A stretch of 64,000 bases of DNA. Source: Streptomyces sp. R28 (GTDB lineage: Bacteria; Actinomycetota; Actinomycetes; Streptomycetales; Streptomycetaceae). Below, in pieces: positions 25,954 through 34,325 of the stretch; the stretch's first letter is position 1, and each line of letters begins with the position of its first letter. The stretch spans positions 7,119,001 through 7,183,000 of the forward strand of contig NZ_CP163439.1 of assembly GCF_041052385.1 (NCBI RefSeq). The letters run 5' to 3'. Under the pieces are notes generated by a model. It did no database searches. It saw only the letters and a program-made list of their open reading frames with translations, and was not told where the DNA came from. The position numbers and the translations under genes are program-made.

Positions 25954-26150
25954 TGCACTCTCCTTGCTCACGTTCCGTCACGTGTACGCCCCGCCGCCCC
26001 GGCGGGCCCGGAGGCATCACGTGCTCTGCGTCGACACCGTTCGCGCAATTTCCCGTGAAATTGCACGGAGGCGCCGTCGGCGTGGATAATAGTCCGTGGC
26101 GTCAACTGCAGCGCGGACGCCTCGCCTTGACCGTGTATCAGGGAGACGTT

Positions 26151-26713
26151 GTGTCCTTACCTGCGTACGAAGGGCTTCGACTGCCCGGTAGCGCTGCGCC
26201 ACCCGCGGAGTGGACCGGGTCGCCGGCAGCGCACCCCGGCACCCCGGGCCGGAGTCATCTCACCAGGCCCGAACCCCCGCGCGTCTCGCCCCGCTCGGCC
26301 GCCCTGCGCCTCGTCGGCGCCGAACAGGGTTGCTGCCAGGCCCGCGACTTCGTCCGTCGCACCCTCGGTGACTGGGCCCTGGACCACTGCAGCGCCGACG
26401 CCCTCATGGTGGTCACCGAGCTGGCCGCCAACGCCGTACTGCACGCGGCCCCGCACTCCCGGCCCACCCCTCGGCCGCCGGTGAGCCCGAGATCTGGCTC
26501 AGGCTCAGCCTCCGCCGCCCCGCCCACCTGGTCTGCGCCGTCACCGACCCGAGCGACAACCCGCCCGTGTACCCGCACACCAGCGACCCCCTCGACGAGC
26601 ACGGCCGAGGGCTGCGCATCATCGACGCCCTGTCCGAACACTGGGGTTGGACCCGACGCCAGCCCATCGGCAAGACGGTCTGGGCGATGCTCCCCACCGA
26701 CAGCCAGCCGTGA
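26151..26713 (+). pseudogene. Anti-sigma-factor-like HATPase, frameshifted
   Basis: This would be the third member of the WhiJ/AbaA-type trio: an ATP-binding protein of the RsbW/HATPase_c_2 group. From a GTG at 26151 (GGGAG five bases before it) the frame gives RDFVRRTLGDW and the N-box VVTELAANAVLHA. After about 26455 the homologous sequence continues in the frame one base back: EIWLRLSLRRPAHLVCAVTD, DEHGRGLRIIDAL and GKTVWAMLP, to the TGA at 26711. A single-base loss in the CCCGGCCCACCCC stretch (about 26455-26475) explains this. Either the gene is broken or the base is a sequencing error; high-GC homopolymers make both possible. Confidence 0.82.
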
Positions 26714-27107
26714 TTCACCCATAAGTGCCCGTATGGGCCGCCAAATTCAGGACGCCTCGGGCGGTGGTGTAACGCGGTCACGTTTGCATGACGCAGAACC
26801 AGGCAGAAGTGGTCACCGTCGCCGGCCGAATTTCGGCTCCGCGGGGTGACCTGTCCGCCCAGCAATGCGCCAGAACGGATTTCTCGTGACCACCGACCCG
26901 GCTTCCGGATACCGGAAGTGCGGCCGAGCCGCCGCACACGGAACGGCGGACCGGCTCCACGGATGGGCACAGGACATTTTCACGACGGGCACACGGAGCC
27001 CACGAGTCACCCTCAATTACGGCGTCCCGGCCGCCCCCTATATGCTGCCGGGCGCGGAATTGCCGCGCAGCTCCATGGCCTGACGGAATTACCAGCGAAG
27101 GATCGGC
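26714..27107. other. Intergenic stretch of lower GC, no convincing gene
   Basis: About 390 bases, less GC-rich than the surroundings. A 72-codon frame at 26865-27083 has no recognisable family and no good ribosome site, so I do not call it. The region must hold the promoter of the small gene at 27108. Confidence 0.5.
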
Positions 27108-27299
27108 ATGGCGACAGGAACTCACACCGAAAACGTTCACCCACCAATATATGAAGAATTGGTGCGCGAACGCGGAGACGCCGTGGCGGAAGCTCAAAGG
27201 GCAGCCACGCACACGGAGATCCAGGCGGCGGAACTACTGACCGGCGGAGAAGCGCCCCACTGGGACCAGCCGACGGGGTATCACGGGGCATCATCCTGA
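27108..27299 (+). CDS. Small hypothetical protein
   Basis: A 63-residue frame with a good GAAGGA site six bases before the ATG. The product is acidic and hydrophilic (PPIYEELVRERGDAVAEAQR), without a signal peptide or membrane segment. I do not recognise the family. Codon use is less GC3-biased at the start than in neighbours (ATA, TAT, GAA occur), suggesting a recently acquired or weakly expressed gene. It stops four bases before the decayed SDR gene on the other strand. Confidence 0.5.
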   Translation: MATGTHTENVHPPIYEELVRERGDAVAEAQRAATHTEIQAAELLTGGEAPHWDQPTGYHGASS

Positions 27300-27302
27300 G
27301 CC

Positions 27303-27868
27303 TCACGCCGGGTGACCCGCAGGCGCGTCGTACCCGGCGTCGTCGTAGGCCGCGGTGAACCGTTCGACAGCCGCCCAGAGTTCACCTTCCCGCTGTGGGG
27401 CGTAAGCCTCCTTCGAGGAACGGGCCACCCGGCCGCGGTTGACGTAGAACCCGGTCGGCGCCTTGGACGTGCCGAGGACGACATCGGCGAGGCAGCGGCC
27501 CGCAGCCCGGCTGGTCGCCAGCGGGGTGAGGGTCAGCAACGGCAGGATGTGCCGCATCGCGAACCGGGAGACAGGGGCGGCGTTGCGTCCGAAGGCCTCC
27601 GGCGACATCCACCGAGGGCCAGCCGGGCACCATGCCCAAGTTGTGCTTGAAGTCGCCGAAGTGGGTGTCGCTGGCGCTGAGCACGATCCGTGCGGGACCG
27701 ACGAAGCGGTCCTGGAGCAGACGGACGAGGAGATGGTCGGCGAGCACCCGCCGGCCGGACGAGGAGGTACACGTACACGTCCGGCGACCGCCGCAGGATG
27801 TGCCCCGCGGCAACACGGCCGATCCCGCGGCTCGCGCCCGTCATCACGATGGTGCGCCGCACAGGCAC
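27303..27868 (-). pseudogene. Short-chain dehydrogenase remnant
   Basis: Pieces of one SDR-type reductase lie in three frames. The start is well kept: GGAGGAG, then GTG at 27868, then IVMTGASRGIGRVAAGHIL, the dinucleotide-binding motif. The sequence then moves to a second frame (ARIVLSASDTHFGD, about 27630-27730) and a third (RHILPLLTLTPLATSRAAG, then GRVARSSKEAYAP) to the stop at 27303. The catalytic Tyr-x3-Lys segment is not present in a readable frame. At least two frameshifts and a deletion make it non-functional. Confidence 0.75.
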
Positions 27869-27954
27869 GGCGAACTCCTCCACCGGTGAGCCGACGTCAT
27901 CGGCGCGGACCGCACACACATCCCCACGTTCGCTGGACGCGCAGGCGCCGACCA

Positions 27955-28286
27955 ATGCTGTCCCCGGCAGACGCGGGCTTCCCCATGACGGACGGCTGTC
28001 GGGCCCCGGGACTGCGCCGCGAGGAGCTCGCACAGCTGGCCGGGCTTTCTGTCGACTACGTCCTGCGCCTGGAGCAGGGACGGGCGAAGAGCACCTCGGC
28101 GCAGGTCGTCGGCGCCCTCGCCCTTCGACTGTCCCGCGCCGAGCGCGACCGACTCCACCGAAGCGCAGGTCTCCTGCCACCCCAGGACGGAACGATCAGC
28201 AGGTCACCGCCCTCTCGCTCACCGATGATGCGAACCTCCGGCAGGACGTCGCTGAGGTCTGCTCGTCCGGTCAGCCAGACATCTGA
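27955..28286 (+). pseudogene. XRE regulator remnant (MmyB-like type)
   Basis: The DNA-binding part of a regulator of the HTH plus MmyB ligand-domain family: APGLRREELAQLAGLSVDY, LRLEQGR and LSRAERDRLHRSAGLLPP are well conserved. The first residues are missing and after about 28185 the ligand-binding domain is absent; the remaining frame has no resemblance to it. Regulators of this type are commonly divergent from the SDR gene they control, and the SDR here is also decayed, so both look like one dead unit. Confidence 0.65.
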
Positions 28287-28319
28287 GGCTGGCGGTGATC
28301 GGCTCCGCCGCTCACGGGA

Positions 28320-28727
28320 TCAGGAAAGCTGCCCGGACTCGTGAAGCGCGTGGAAGACCATCTCGTCGACGACCGAGACCCGGTCCCGATCGGCGTAGCG
28401 GAACCACGCCTTCTCGGCGATCTCCCGCGACGGGATCAGCTCGCCGCGGTGATCGGCGGTGTAACAGATCATCCGGAAGGGGCAGTGCTCCGGATGGCCC
28501 TCGCCGATCTCGAAAGTGCCGAAATGCACCATGGAACCAGGGTCGATCGCTGCCCGCAGTTCCTCGTCGATCTCCCGGACCAGGGTCTCGCTGTCGGACT
28601 CGCCCGGCTCACGATGACCGCCCGGGAAGTAGAAGCGATCTCTGTCGTGACTACGGGTCACCAACACCCGGTCGTTCCGAACCAGGACCCACGCCACCTT
28701 CTCCGGCACACCACTGCCATTCGCCAT
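28320..28727 (-). CDS. Nudix hydrolase
   Basis: A 135-residue protein with a near-canonical Nudix box: GGHREPGESDSETLV followed by REIDEEL, giving the metal-binding Glu residues; the Gly near the end of the box is replaced by Arg. The family hydrolyses nucleoside diphosphates linked to another group; the substrate cannot be told. The region HPEHCPFRMICYTADHRGEL and the aromatic FRYADRD resemble small stand-alone Nudix proteins of actinobacteria. No strong ribosome site precedes the ATG. It is divergent from the DGQHR gene. Confidence 0.85.
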   Translation of the reverse strand: MANGSGVPEKVAWVLVRNDRVLVTRSHDRDRFYFPGGHREPGESDSETLVREIDEELRAAIDPGSMVHFGTFEIGEGHPEHCPFRMICYTADHRGELIPSREIAEKAWFRYADRDRVSVVDEMVFHALHESGQLS

Positions 28728-28862
28728 GGCCCGGGACCGTATCTGGTGTCACGTGGTCCGGATGCCTGCGATCTCTTCCTCCTTGTGGCTGGCGAGACCG
28801 ATGATCACAGTCGGTCAGTCGCCGCCAAGTTGCGCTACGTGTCAATATCTTAAGCGCAAGAA

Positions 28863-28895
28863 TTATCAACTTACGTCAGGTAATAATAAATTACC
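28863..28895 (+). promoter_or_regulatory. AT-rich promoter/operator candidate of the DGQHR gene
   Basis: A sharply AT-rich patch in otherwise GC-rich DNA. It contains a perfect inverted repeat, GGTAAT-AATAA-ATTACC (28879-28895). A possible promoter is TTATCA (28863-28868), 18 bases, TAAATT (28887-28892), which would put the -10 box inside the palindrome. It lies 84 bases before the GTG. Autoregulation is an attractive guess because DndB, the best-known DGQHR protein, is a transcriptional regulator. Confidence 0.5.
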
Positions 28896-28978
28896 CACCA
28901 GGATTGCCGACTGTCTCTACGGTTTTGGTTGTTGCCGCGCCGGTCAAGTGCGTGACTGATCCCATTGGGGGGCTTCTC

Positions 28979-30244
28979 GTGAGCATTGCCGTCGACCCAC
29001 TGCGCCTGTCCAAGCCGCAGGACTCCAGCACGTACCTCGCCATCAAGACCCCTCAGGGCGGCCGCACGGTCTACAGCGTGCGCGTTCCCCTCCTCGACCT
29101 CCCGACCATCCTCCCCGTTCCCGACCCGAACAACGTCGACAAGGACAACCGCAAGGTCGACCGCCTCCACGCCAAGCACTTCGGCGAGTACCTCGACACC
29201 AAGCAGGACTGGGTCGCCCCTGCGCTGTTGGCCCGGGACGGCGGCGGATGCATCTTCGAGAAGGTGGATGACCAGGGCGCCGTCGGCTACCTCACCGTTC
29301 CGTGGGCGATCGGCGGCATCTCCAGCCTGCGGACCATCGACGGCCAGCACCGCGTACTCGGCGTCGCCATCGAGAAGCAGCGCATCACCGACGCCATCTC
29401 CGCCGTGGACCGCGAAATGGCTCGAAAGGTCAGCCCCGAGAAATTCGCGAAGCTCGAGACCGAACGCGAGAAGCTCATCGGCCAGATGAACCGCCTCAAG
29501 GCCGAGTACGTCGGTCTGGATATCTATGTCGAACCGGACCCGATCAAGTCTCAGCAGATGTTCGTGGATGTTGCCGACAACGCCAAGGGCATCAGCAGCG
29601 CCGTCCGTGCGCGGTTCGACAGCTACAAGGTCGCTAATCGCACTCTGTCCGACGTCATCGACCACCCGCTGCTTAAGGGGCGGGTCGACGCTGAGCAGGA
29701 TCGCATGACGCTCAAGAACCCCAACTTCATGGGTGCCAAGCACGTCGCCGACATCACCCGCGCAGTCATGGCCGGTGCCGGCGGCCGGATCAGCAAAAAG
29801 GCCGAGCAGACTCTCACCGACGGCGAGGTGATCGAGCAGGTAAAGGACTTCCTCGACGTTATCTCCAACGCCTTCACCGACCTCGCCTCCCTCACTGAGG
29901 ACGACCCCGAGGCGGATCGTCAGCCTGGGGAGCTCACCATGGCCCAGGAGGTACGCCGAAACTCGCTCCTCGGCTCGGTGGGCATGCTTCGCGTTCTCGG
30001 GGGCGTGTTCCGCGAGCTCCGGGCGGGCGAGAATCCGGCTGAGCTCGACGACGTCACCGACTTTTTCAAGCGCCTCGACCCGCACATGCCCGCGCCAGTC
30101 TCCGAGACCAGCATTTGGCGTACGACCGCGGCCACCGTCGATTTCGAGCCCAACGCTTCGGCACCGATCATGCGCACACAGAACATCGTCCACCTGGTGG
30201 GCGTTATCGCTGGCTGGTACAAGAAGGCGCCCGCCGCCCTGTAG
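28979..30244 (+). CDS. Stand-alone DGQHR-domain protein (DndB-like)
   Basis: About 421 residues from the GTG at 28979, which has a GGGGGG run six bases upstream; an earlier TTG at 28904 gives a weaker start. The motif SLRTIDGQHRVLGVAI near residue 118 defines the DGQHR domain. Family members include DndB, the repressor of DNA phosphorothioation genes, and uncharacterised mobile-element proteins; the core DG-HR pattern also resembles ParB/sulfiredoxin folds. A charged helical stretch (about 140-190) and a mainly helical C-terminal half follow. No dndA, C, D or E gene is nearby, so it is an orphan. It stands between an AT-rich control region and an integrase remnant at a tRNA gene, which suggests that it came with a mobile element. 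Function unknown. Confidence 0.85.
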   Translation: MSIAVDPLRLSKPQDSSTYLAIKTPQGGRTVYSVRVPLLDLPTILPVPDPNNVDKDNRKVDRLHAKHFGEYLDTKQDWVAPALLARDGGGCIFEKVDDQGAVGYLTVPWAIGGISSLRTIDGQHRVLGVAIEKQRITDAISAVDREMARKVSPEKFAKLETEREKLIGQMNRLKAEYVGLDIYVEPDPIKSQQMFVDVADNAKGISSAVRARFDSYKVANRTLSDVIDHPLLKGRVDAEQDRMTLKNPNFMGAKHVADITRAVMAGAGGRISKKAEQTLTDGEVIEQVKDFLDVISNAFTDLASLTEDDPEADRQPGELTMAQEVRRNSLLGSVGMLRVLGGVFRELRAGENPAELDDVTDFFKRLDPHMPAPVSETSIWRTTAATVDFEPNASAPIMRTQNIVHLVGVIAGWYKKAPAAL

Positions 30245-30257
30245 GTCATGAATCGGG

Positions 30258-30617
30258 ATGAGGGCGCCACTTCGGAAAGTGGCGTCCTTCGCGCCTCTGG
30301 CACGAGAGTGGCACCGAGGGGAGTGGTCGGCTCGTCGACGTACTTCCCCGGTCTGGCAGGAAGCTCGCGCGCCGGCGCTCCCGCCGGCCGTTCTGGCCTC
30401 ACCGCTCGAGGCCCGTCCGTACGACCTTCGGCACCCGGTGCTGTCGACCTGGCTCAACTCCGGCGTCGACGCGACCGAGGTAGCCGAGCGCGCGGGCAAC
30501 AGCGTTGAGGTCCTGCTGAGTCGCTACGCGAAATGCATCGACGGTCGGCAGGAGACCGCCAACCGCAAGATCGAAGAGCTGGTGCACAGGGACGATGCTT
30601 CAAGATCGTGTCCGTGA
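30258..30617 (+). pseudogene. Tyrosine recombinase (integrase) remnant
   Basis: The C-terminal end of a phage/AICE-type integrase: ARPYDLRHPVLSTWLNSG carries the R-x-x-H motif (with Pro after His), and LLSRYAKCIDG carries the nucleophilic Tyr. Homology seems to begin only around 30330 (SPVWQEAR); the arm-binding and core N-terminal parts are absent. It has no proper start and ends 117 bases from the tRNA-Arg 3' end, exactly where the integrase of an element inserted in a tRNA gene would sit. Confidence 0.8.
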
Positions 30618-30675
30618 ATAGTCCACGGGCCCCGACACACGGTCGCTCACGGCGGCATACGGCTGTACATACGCG

Positions 30676-30716
30676 AAGACCCCGACCGCAGCGTTTCCGC
30701 TGGTGACGGGGTCTTT
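30676..30716. terminator. Hairpin terminator between integrase remnant and tRNA-Arg
   Basis: AAGACCCCG (30676-30684) and CGGGGTCTT (30707-30715) are perfectly complementary, with a 22-base loop. Followed by T it can end plus-strand transcripts, and read from the other strand it can end the tRNA transcript. Confidence 0.6.
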
Positions 30717-30733
30717 GGGCACCTAAATCAAGG

Positions 30734-30805
30734 TGCCCCCGGCAGGATTCGAACCTGCGCACACGGCTCCGGAGGCCGTTGCTCTATCCCCTGAGCTACG
30801 GGGGC
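30734..30805 (-). tRNA. tRNA-Arg (anticodon CCG)
   Basis: A 72-base cloverleaf on the minus strand: acceptor arms GCCCCCG/CGGGGGC, D arm GCTC/GAGC, anticodon arm ACGGC-CTCCGGA-GCCGT with anticodon CCG, T arm GCAGG-TTCGAAT-CCTGC and discriminator A. CCA is not encoded. Its 3' end points to the integrase remnant; such 3' ends are typical integration targets, and I recall an integrative element beside the equivalent tRNA-Arg in S. coelicolor. Confidence 0.97.
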
Positions 30806-30979
30806 GTGTCGGGCGCCTTGCTTGGCGGCGACGGGTAGAACACTACCAGTTCCTCCGGGGTGTTCATGAACGAGTTTCCGGGGTGGTGGCACCGGGTGCG
30901 ACCTGCGGTGGCTTGTCCGCAGGGGGTGGAAGTGGGGAAAACCCGGACGCGGTGGCCGGTCCGGACCTACTCTCGAGTT

Positions 30980-31495
30980 GTGCCAGGCGCGTCGGGCCGG
31001 GTGCTTGTTGTGGACGACAACAAGGTCATCCGGCAGCTGATCAGGGTCAATCTCGAACTGGAGGGGTTCGAGGTGGTGACCGCGGCCGATGGTGCCGAGT
31101 GTCTCGATGTCGTTCATCAGGTGCGGCCCGATGCGATCACCCTGGATGTCGTCATGCCGCGGCTCGACGGGCTGCGGACCGCCGCACGGCTGCGTGCCGA
31201 CCCCCGTACCCGTGATCTTCCCCTCGCCATCGTCAGCGCCTGTACCCAGTACGAGGTCGACAGCGGCCTCGAGACCGGCGTCGACGCCTTCCTCGCCAAG
31301 CCCTTCGACCCCGCCGAACTCGTCAGCCTCGTACGGCAGTTGATCGGGCGGGAGCGTAGCGGGGAGCGGAATCGGGAACGGAGTCGGGAACGGAGGGGCG
31401 ACCCCGAGCATGGGGTCGAGGACGCGGGTGCCGACGAGGTCGTATTCGGGAGCGTCTTCGGGGCCGGCGAGGCCGCCGGGCGCACCGGCGGCTGA
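30980..31495 (+). CDS. Single-domain response regulator (receiver only)
   Basis: About 171 residues. The receiver domain shows VLVVDDNKVIR (acidic pocket), ITLDVVMPRLDG with the phosphoacceptor Asp and FLAKPFDPAEL with the conserved Lys. After about residue 120 comes an Arg/Glu-rich tail without an output domain. I prefer the GTG at 30980, directly before GASGRVLVVDD; a longer frame from 30860 has no receiver homology in its extra part. No obvious ribosome site precedes it. There is no kinase nearby, so the partner is unknown. Confidence 0.85.
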   Translation: MPGASGRVLVVDDNKVIRQLIRVNLELEGFEVVTAADGAECLDVVHQVRPDAITLDVVMPRLDGLRTAARLRADPRTRDLPLAIVSACTQYEVDSGLETGVDAFLAKPFDPAELVSLVRQLIGRERSGERNRERSRERRGDPEHGVEDAGADEVVFGSVFGAGEAAGRTGG

Positions 31496-31711
31496 CAGCC
31501 CGGTCGGTAGCGTCATCGCGGACATGGACCGGCAACTCGGCCGACGACGACGTCGCGCCGCCCGCCCCCGCGCCGCCCGCGCCCCCGCAGCGTCCATCCC
31601 ACCCGGTCCGTCCACATCGCCCGCGTCGACCCGCCCCCACCCCGTCCACATCGCGGGACCCGGCCCAAACCCATTCGCATACCCACCCCCCTCCTCCCCT
31701 ACGCTTGTCCC

Positions 31712-32770
31712 GTGACCCCCGTCGAGCTCTCCCGTACCGTGCTGCGCGCGGTGCGTCGTGCTGTCGACGAGGGGGAGCTGCGCGTCAGCGTGCCGGAGCG
31801 TGTCGTGGTCACCGCTCCCGGGCCCGGTGGCTGTGGTGACTACGCCACCAACATCGCCCTCCAGCTCGCCCGCCCGGCCGGACAGCCGCCCCTGCGCGTC
31901 GCGGAGATCCTGCGGCTGCACCTCGCCGGCGTGGACGGCGTCGCCGACGTCGTCGTCACCGGGCCCGGCTTCCTCAACATCAGCCTCGGCGGCACCGCGC
32001 CCGCCGCCCTCGTCGAGGAGATCCTGCGGCGTGGCACCCGGTACGGGTACGCCGACGGCCCCTCCGCGGATTTCGCGCCGCTGTACTGCCCCCGTGAGGT
32101 GCGGGCCGTGGTCGTGATGGACACCGTCGCCCGGATCCTGCGGTCCCAGGGCGCCCTCGTCCGCACCCGTTGCGAGGCCGCACTCGAGCCGCAGTGGGCC
32201 GACCTCCTGGGGGTACGTGTCGACGGGCACGGCACGCAGGGCATGCAGGGCGCGCAGGACTCGCCCGACCCGCCCCACTACGTCGTGCGTCCGGTGCCCG
32301 CCCCTGTCGATCCCCTCCCGCTCGGCCGCGACGCCGCCCGCTGGGCCCTGCTCCACCCCGCCGCCCACGACCGGCCCCGTATCACCGACGACCACCTCGT
32401 CCAGCGCGAGAGCAACCCCCTCTTCCGCGTCCGCTACGCCCACGCCCGCACCCGGGCCCTCGGCCGTAACGCCGCCGACCTGGGATTCGACGCCGAACCA
32501 GGGGACGTACGACACGACGTCATCGCCCTGCTCGCCGACCACCCCCGTGTCCTGGCCCGCGCGGCAGCGCACCGCACCCCCGACCGTCTCGCCCGGCACC
32601 TCGTCACCGTCGCCGATGCCGTGCTCCCTCTGCTGCCCGCCGTCCTTCCCCGCGGTGCGGAGAAACCCTCGGCCACCCACCGCGCCCGGCTCGCGCTCGC
32701 CGAAGCCGCCGGGACGGTGCTGGCCGGTGGCCTGTCCCTGCTCGGCATCGACGCACCCGAACACCTCTGA
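31712..32770 (+). CDS. nrtL: ArgS-related anticodon-binding protein NrtL
   Basis: 352 residues resembling pieces of arginyl-tRNA synthetase without the catalytic core. The N-terminal part (GDYATNIALQLARPAG, GFLNISL) matches the ArgS N-terminal domain and the C-terminal part (NPLFRVRYAHARTRAL onwards) the DALR anticodon-binding domain; HIGH and KMSK motifs are missing. Proteins of this kind are encoded next to lysA in actinobacteria and are named NrtL; their role is not established as far as I know. It starts with GTG and ends 17 bases before lysA, so the two are probably co-transcribed. Confidence 0.88.
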   Translation: MTPVELSRTVLRAVRRAVDEGELRVSVPERVVVTAPGPGGCGDYATNIALQLARPAGQPPLRVAEILRLHLAGVDGVADVVVTGPGFLNISLGGTAPAALVEEILRRGTRYGYADGPSADFAPLYCPREVRAVVVMDTVARILRSQGALVRTRCEAALEPQWADLLGVRVDGHGTQGMQGAQDSPDPPHYVVRPVPAPVDPLPLGRDAARWALLHPAAHDRPRITDDHLVQRESNPLFRVRYAHARTRALGRNAADLGFDAEPGDVRHDVIALLADHPRVLARAAAHRTPDRLARHLVTVADAVLPLLPAVLPRGAEKPSATHRARLALAEAAGTVLAGGLSLLGIDAPEHL

Positions 32771-32787
32771 GAGAGTCCACGCCAGTC

Positions 32788-34179
32788 ATGAGCCGTTCCG
32801 CCCACCCCGCCGGGCCCCGCCACGCCGACGTCCTCCCCGAGGGGCACTACTCCGCTCCGCCCACCGACCTCAACGCCCTCGACCCGAAGGTGTGGGCCCA
32901 GACCGTCGCCCGCAACGCCGAAGGCGTCGTCACCGTCGGCGGCATCGACGTGAAGAGCCTCGCCGAACAGCACGGCACCCCCGCCTACTTCCTCGACGAG
33001 GCCGACTTCCGGGCCCGGGCACGGGCCTGGCGCAGCGCCTTCGGGGCCGACGCCGACGTCTTCTACGCCGGCAAGGCGTTCCTGTCCCGTGCCGTCGTGC
33101 GGTGGCTGCACGACGAGGGGCTCAACCTGGATGTGTGCTCCGGGGGCGAGCTCGCCACCGCCCTCTCCGCCGGAATGCCCGCCGACCGCATCGCCTTCCA
33201 CGGCAACAACAAGTCCGTCGACGAGATCACCCGGGCCGTCAACGCCGGTGTCGGGCGTATCGTCCTCGACTCCTTCCAGGAGATCGTGCGGGTCGCGCAC
33301 ATCGCGCGGGAACTCGGCAAGCGGCAGCGCGTCCAGATCCGGATCACCGTCGGCGTCGAGGCGCACACGCACGAGTTCATCGCCACCGCCCACGAGGACC
33401 AGAAGTTCGGCATTCCGCTCGCCGGCGGGCAGCCCGCCGAGGCCGTGCGGCGGGCCCTTCAGCTCGACGGGCTGGAGCTCATCGGGATTCACAGCCACAT
33501 CGGGTCGCAGATCTTCGACATGTCCGGCTTCGAGGTCGCCGCGCACCGCGTCGTCGGGCTGCTCAAGGACATCCGCGACGAGCACGGTGTCGAGCTTCCC
33601 GAGATCGACCTCGGGGGCGGGCTCGGGATCGCCTACACCAGCGACGACGACCCCCGCGAACCCCACGAGATCGCCAAGGCGCTGACCGAGATCGTCACCC
33701 GCGAGTGCGAGGCCGCCAAGCTGCGGACTCCGCGGATCTCCGTCGAGCCGGGGCGCGCCATCGTCGGGCCGACCGCCTTCACGCTCTACGAGGTCGGCAC
33801 CGTCAAGCCGCTCGACGGGCTGCGCACGTATGTCTCCGTCGACGGCGGCATGTCCGACAACATCCGTACGGCGCTGTACGACGCCGAGTACAGCGTCGCC
33901 CTCGTGTCCCGGACGAGCGACGCCGAGCCCATGCTCGCCCGCGTCGTCGGCAAGCACTGCGAGAGTGGGGACATCGTCGTGAAGGACGCGTTCCTTCCCG
34001 CCGACCTGGCACCGGGCGACCTCATCGCCGTACCGGCGACGGGTGCCTACTGCCGGTCCATGGCCAGCAACTACAACCACGTGCTCCGGCCGCCCGTCGT
34101 CGCCGTGAACGACGGTGAGGCCCGGGTGATCGTCCGCCGTGAGACGGAGGAGGACCTCCTGCGTCTCGACGTCGGGTAA
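32788..34179 (+). CDS. lysA: Diaminopimelate decarboxylase
   Basis: 463 residues, normal length. It decarboxylates meso-diaminopimelate to L-lysine, the last lysine step, with pyridoxal phosphate. The Lys that binds the cofactor is in FYAGKAF (about residue 94); the glycine loop HSHIGSQ and GGGLGIAY and the C-terminal substrate site CESGD with the Cys from the other subunit are present. It follows nrtL and precedes hom by about 145 bases, starting an aspartate-family block (lysA-hom-thrC-thrB). Confidence 0.98.
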   Translation: MSRSAHPAGPRHADVLPEGHYSAPPTDLNALDPKVWAQTVARNAEGVVTVGGIDVKSLAEQHGTPAYFLDEADFRARARAWRSAFGADADVFYAGKAFLSRAVVRWLHDEGLNLDVCSGGELATALSAGMPADRIAFHGNNKSVDEITRAVNAGVGRIVLDSFQEIVRVAHIARELGKRQRVQIRITVGVEAHTHEFIATAHEDQKFGIPLAGGQPAEAVRRALQLDGLELIGIHSHIGSQIFDMSGFEVAAHRVVGLLKDIRDEHGVELPEIDLGGGLGIAYTSDDDPREPHEIAKALTEIVTRECEAAKLRTPRISVEPGRAIVGPTAFTLYEVGTVKPLDGLRTYVSVDGGMSDNIRTALYDAEYSVALVSRTSDAEPMLARVVGKHCESGDIVVKDAFLPADLAPGDLIAVPATGAYCRSMASNYNHVLRPPVVAVNDGEARVIVRRETEEDLLRLDVG

Positions 34180-34325
34180 CCCTGTAGGACCGGGGGTGGA
34201 AGATCTCCTGTCTTCCGCCCCCGTACAAATGAAATCGATGTCTCACGATCCGGACGTAGGGCAGAAAGTCCCGTCCGGTGAGTGAGACTGGTGCAACCGT
34301 AGATGGTAAGAGGAAACGAGGTCGG

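Noticed and set aside
26865..27083. 72-codon frame between the broken ATPase and the small gene
   Set aside because: No ribosome site, no family and no codon bias of real genes here.
28904..28978. TTG start of the DGQHR gene at 28904
   Set aside because: Poor start codon without ribosome site, close to the likely promoter; the GTG at 28979 follows a G-rich site.
28979..30617. Complete integrative element with att direct repeats
   Set aside because: Only an integrase stump is present; no second copy of the tRNA 3' end, no excisionase and no transfer or replication genes were seen.
31496..31711. Gene in the gap before nrtL
   Set aside because: Pro/Arg-rich frames only, without family, start site or bias; treated as promoter region.
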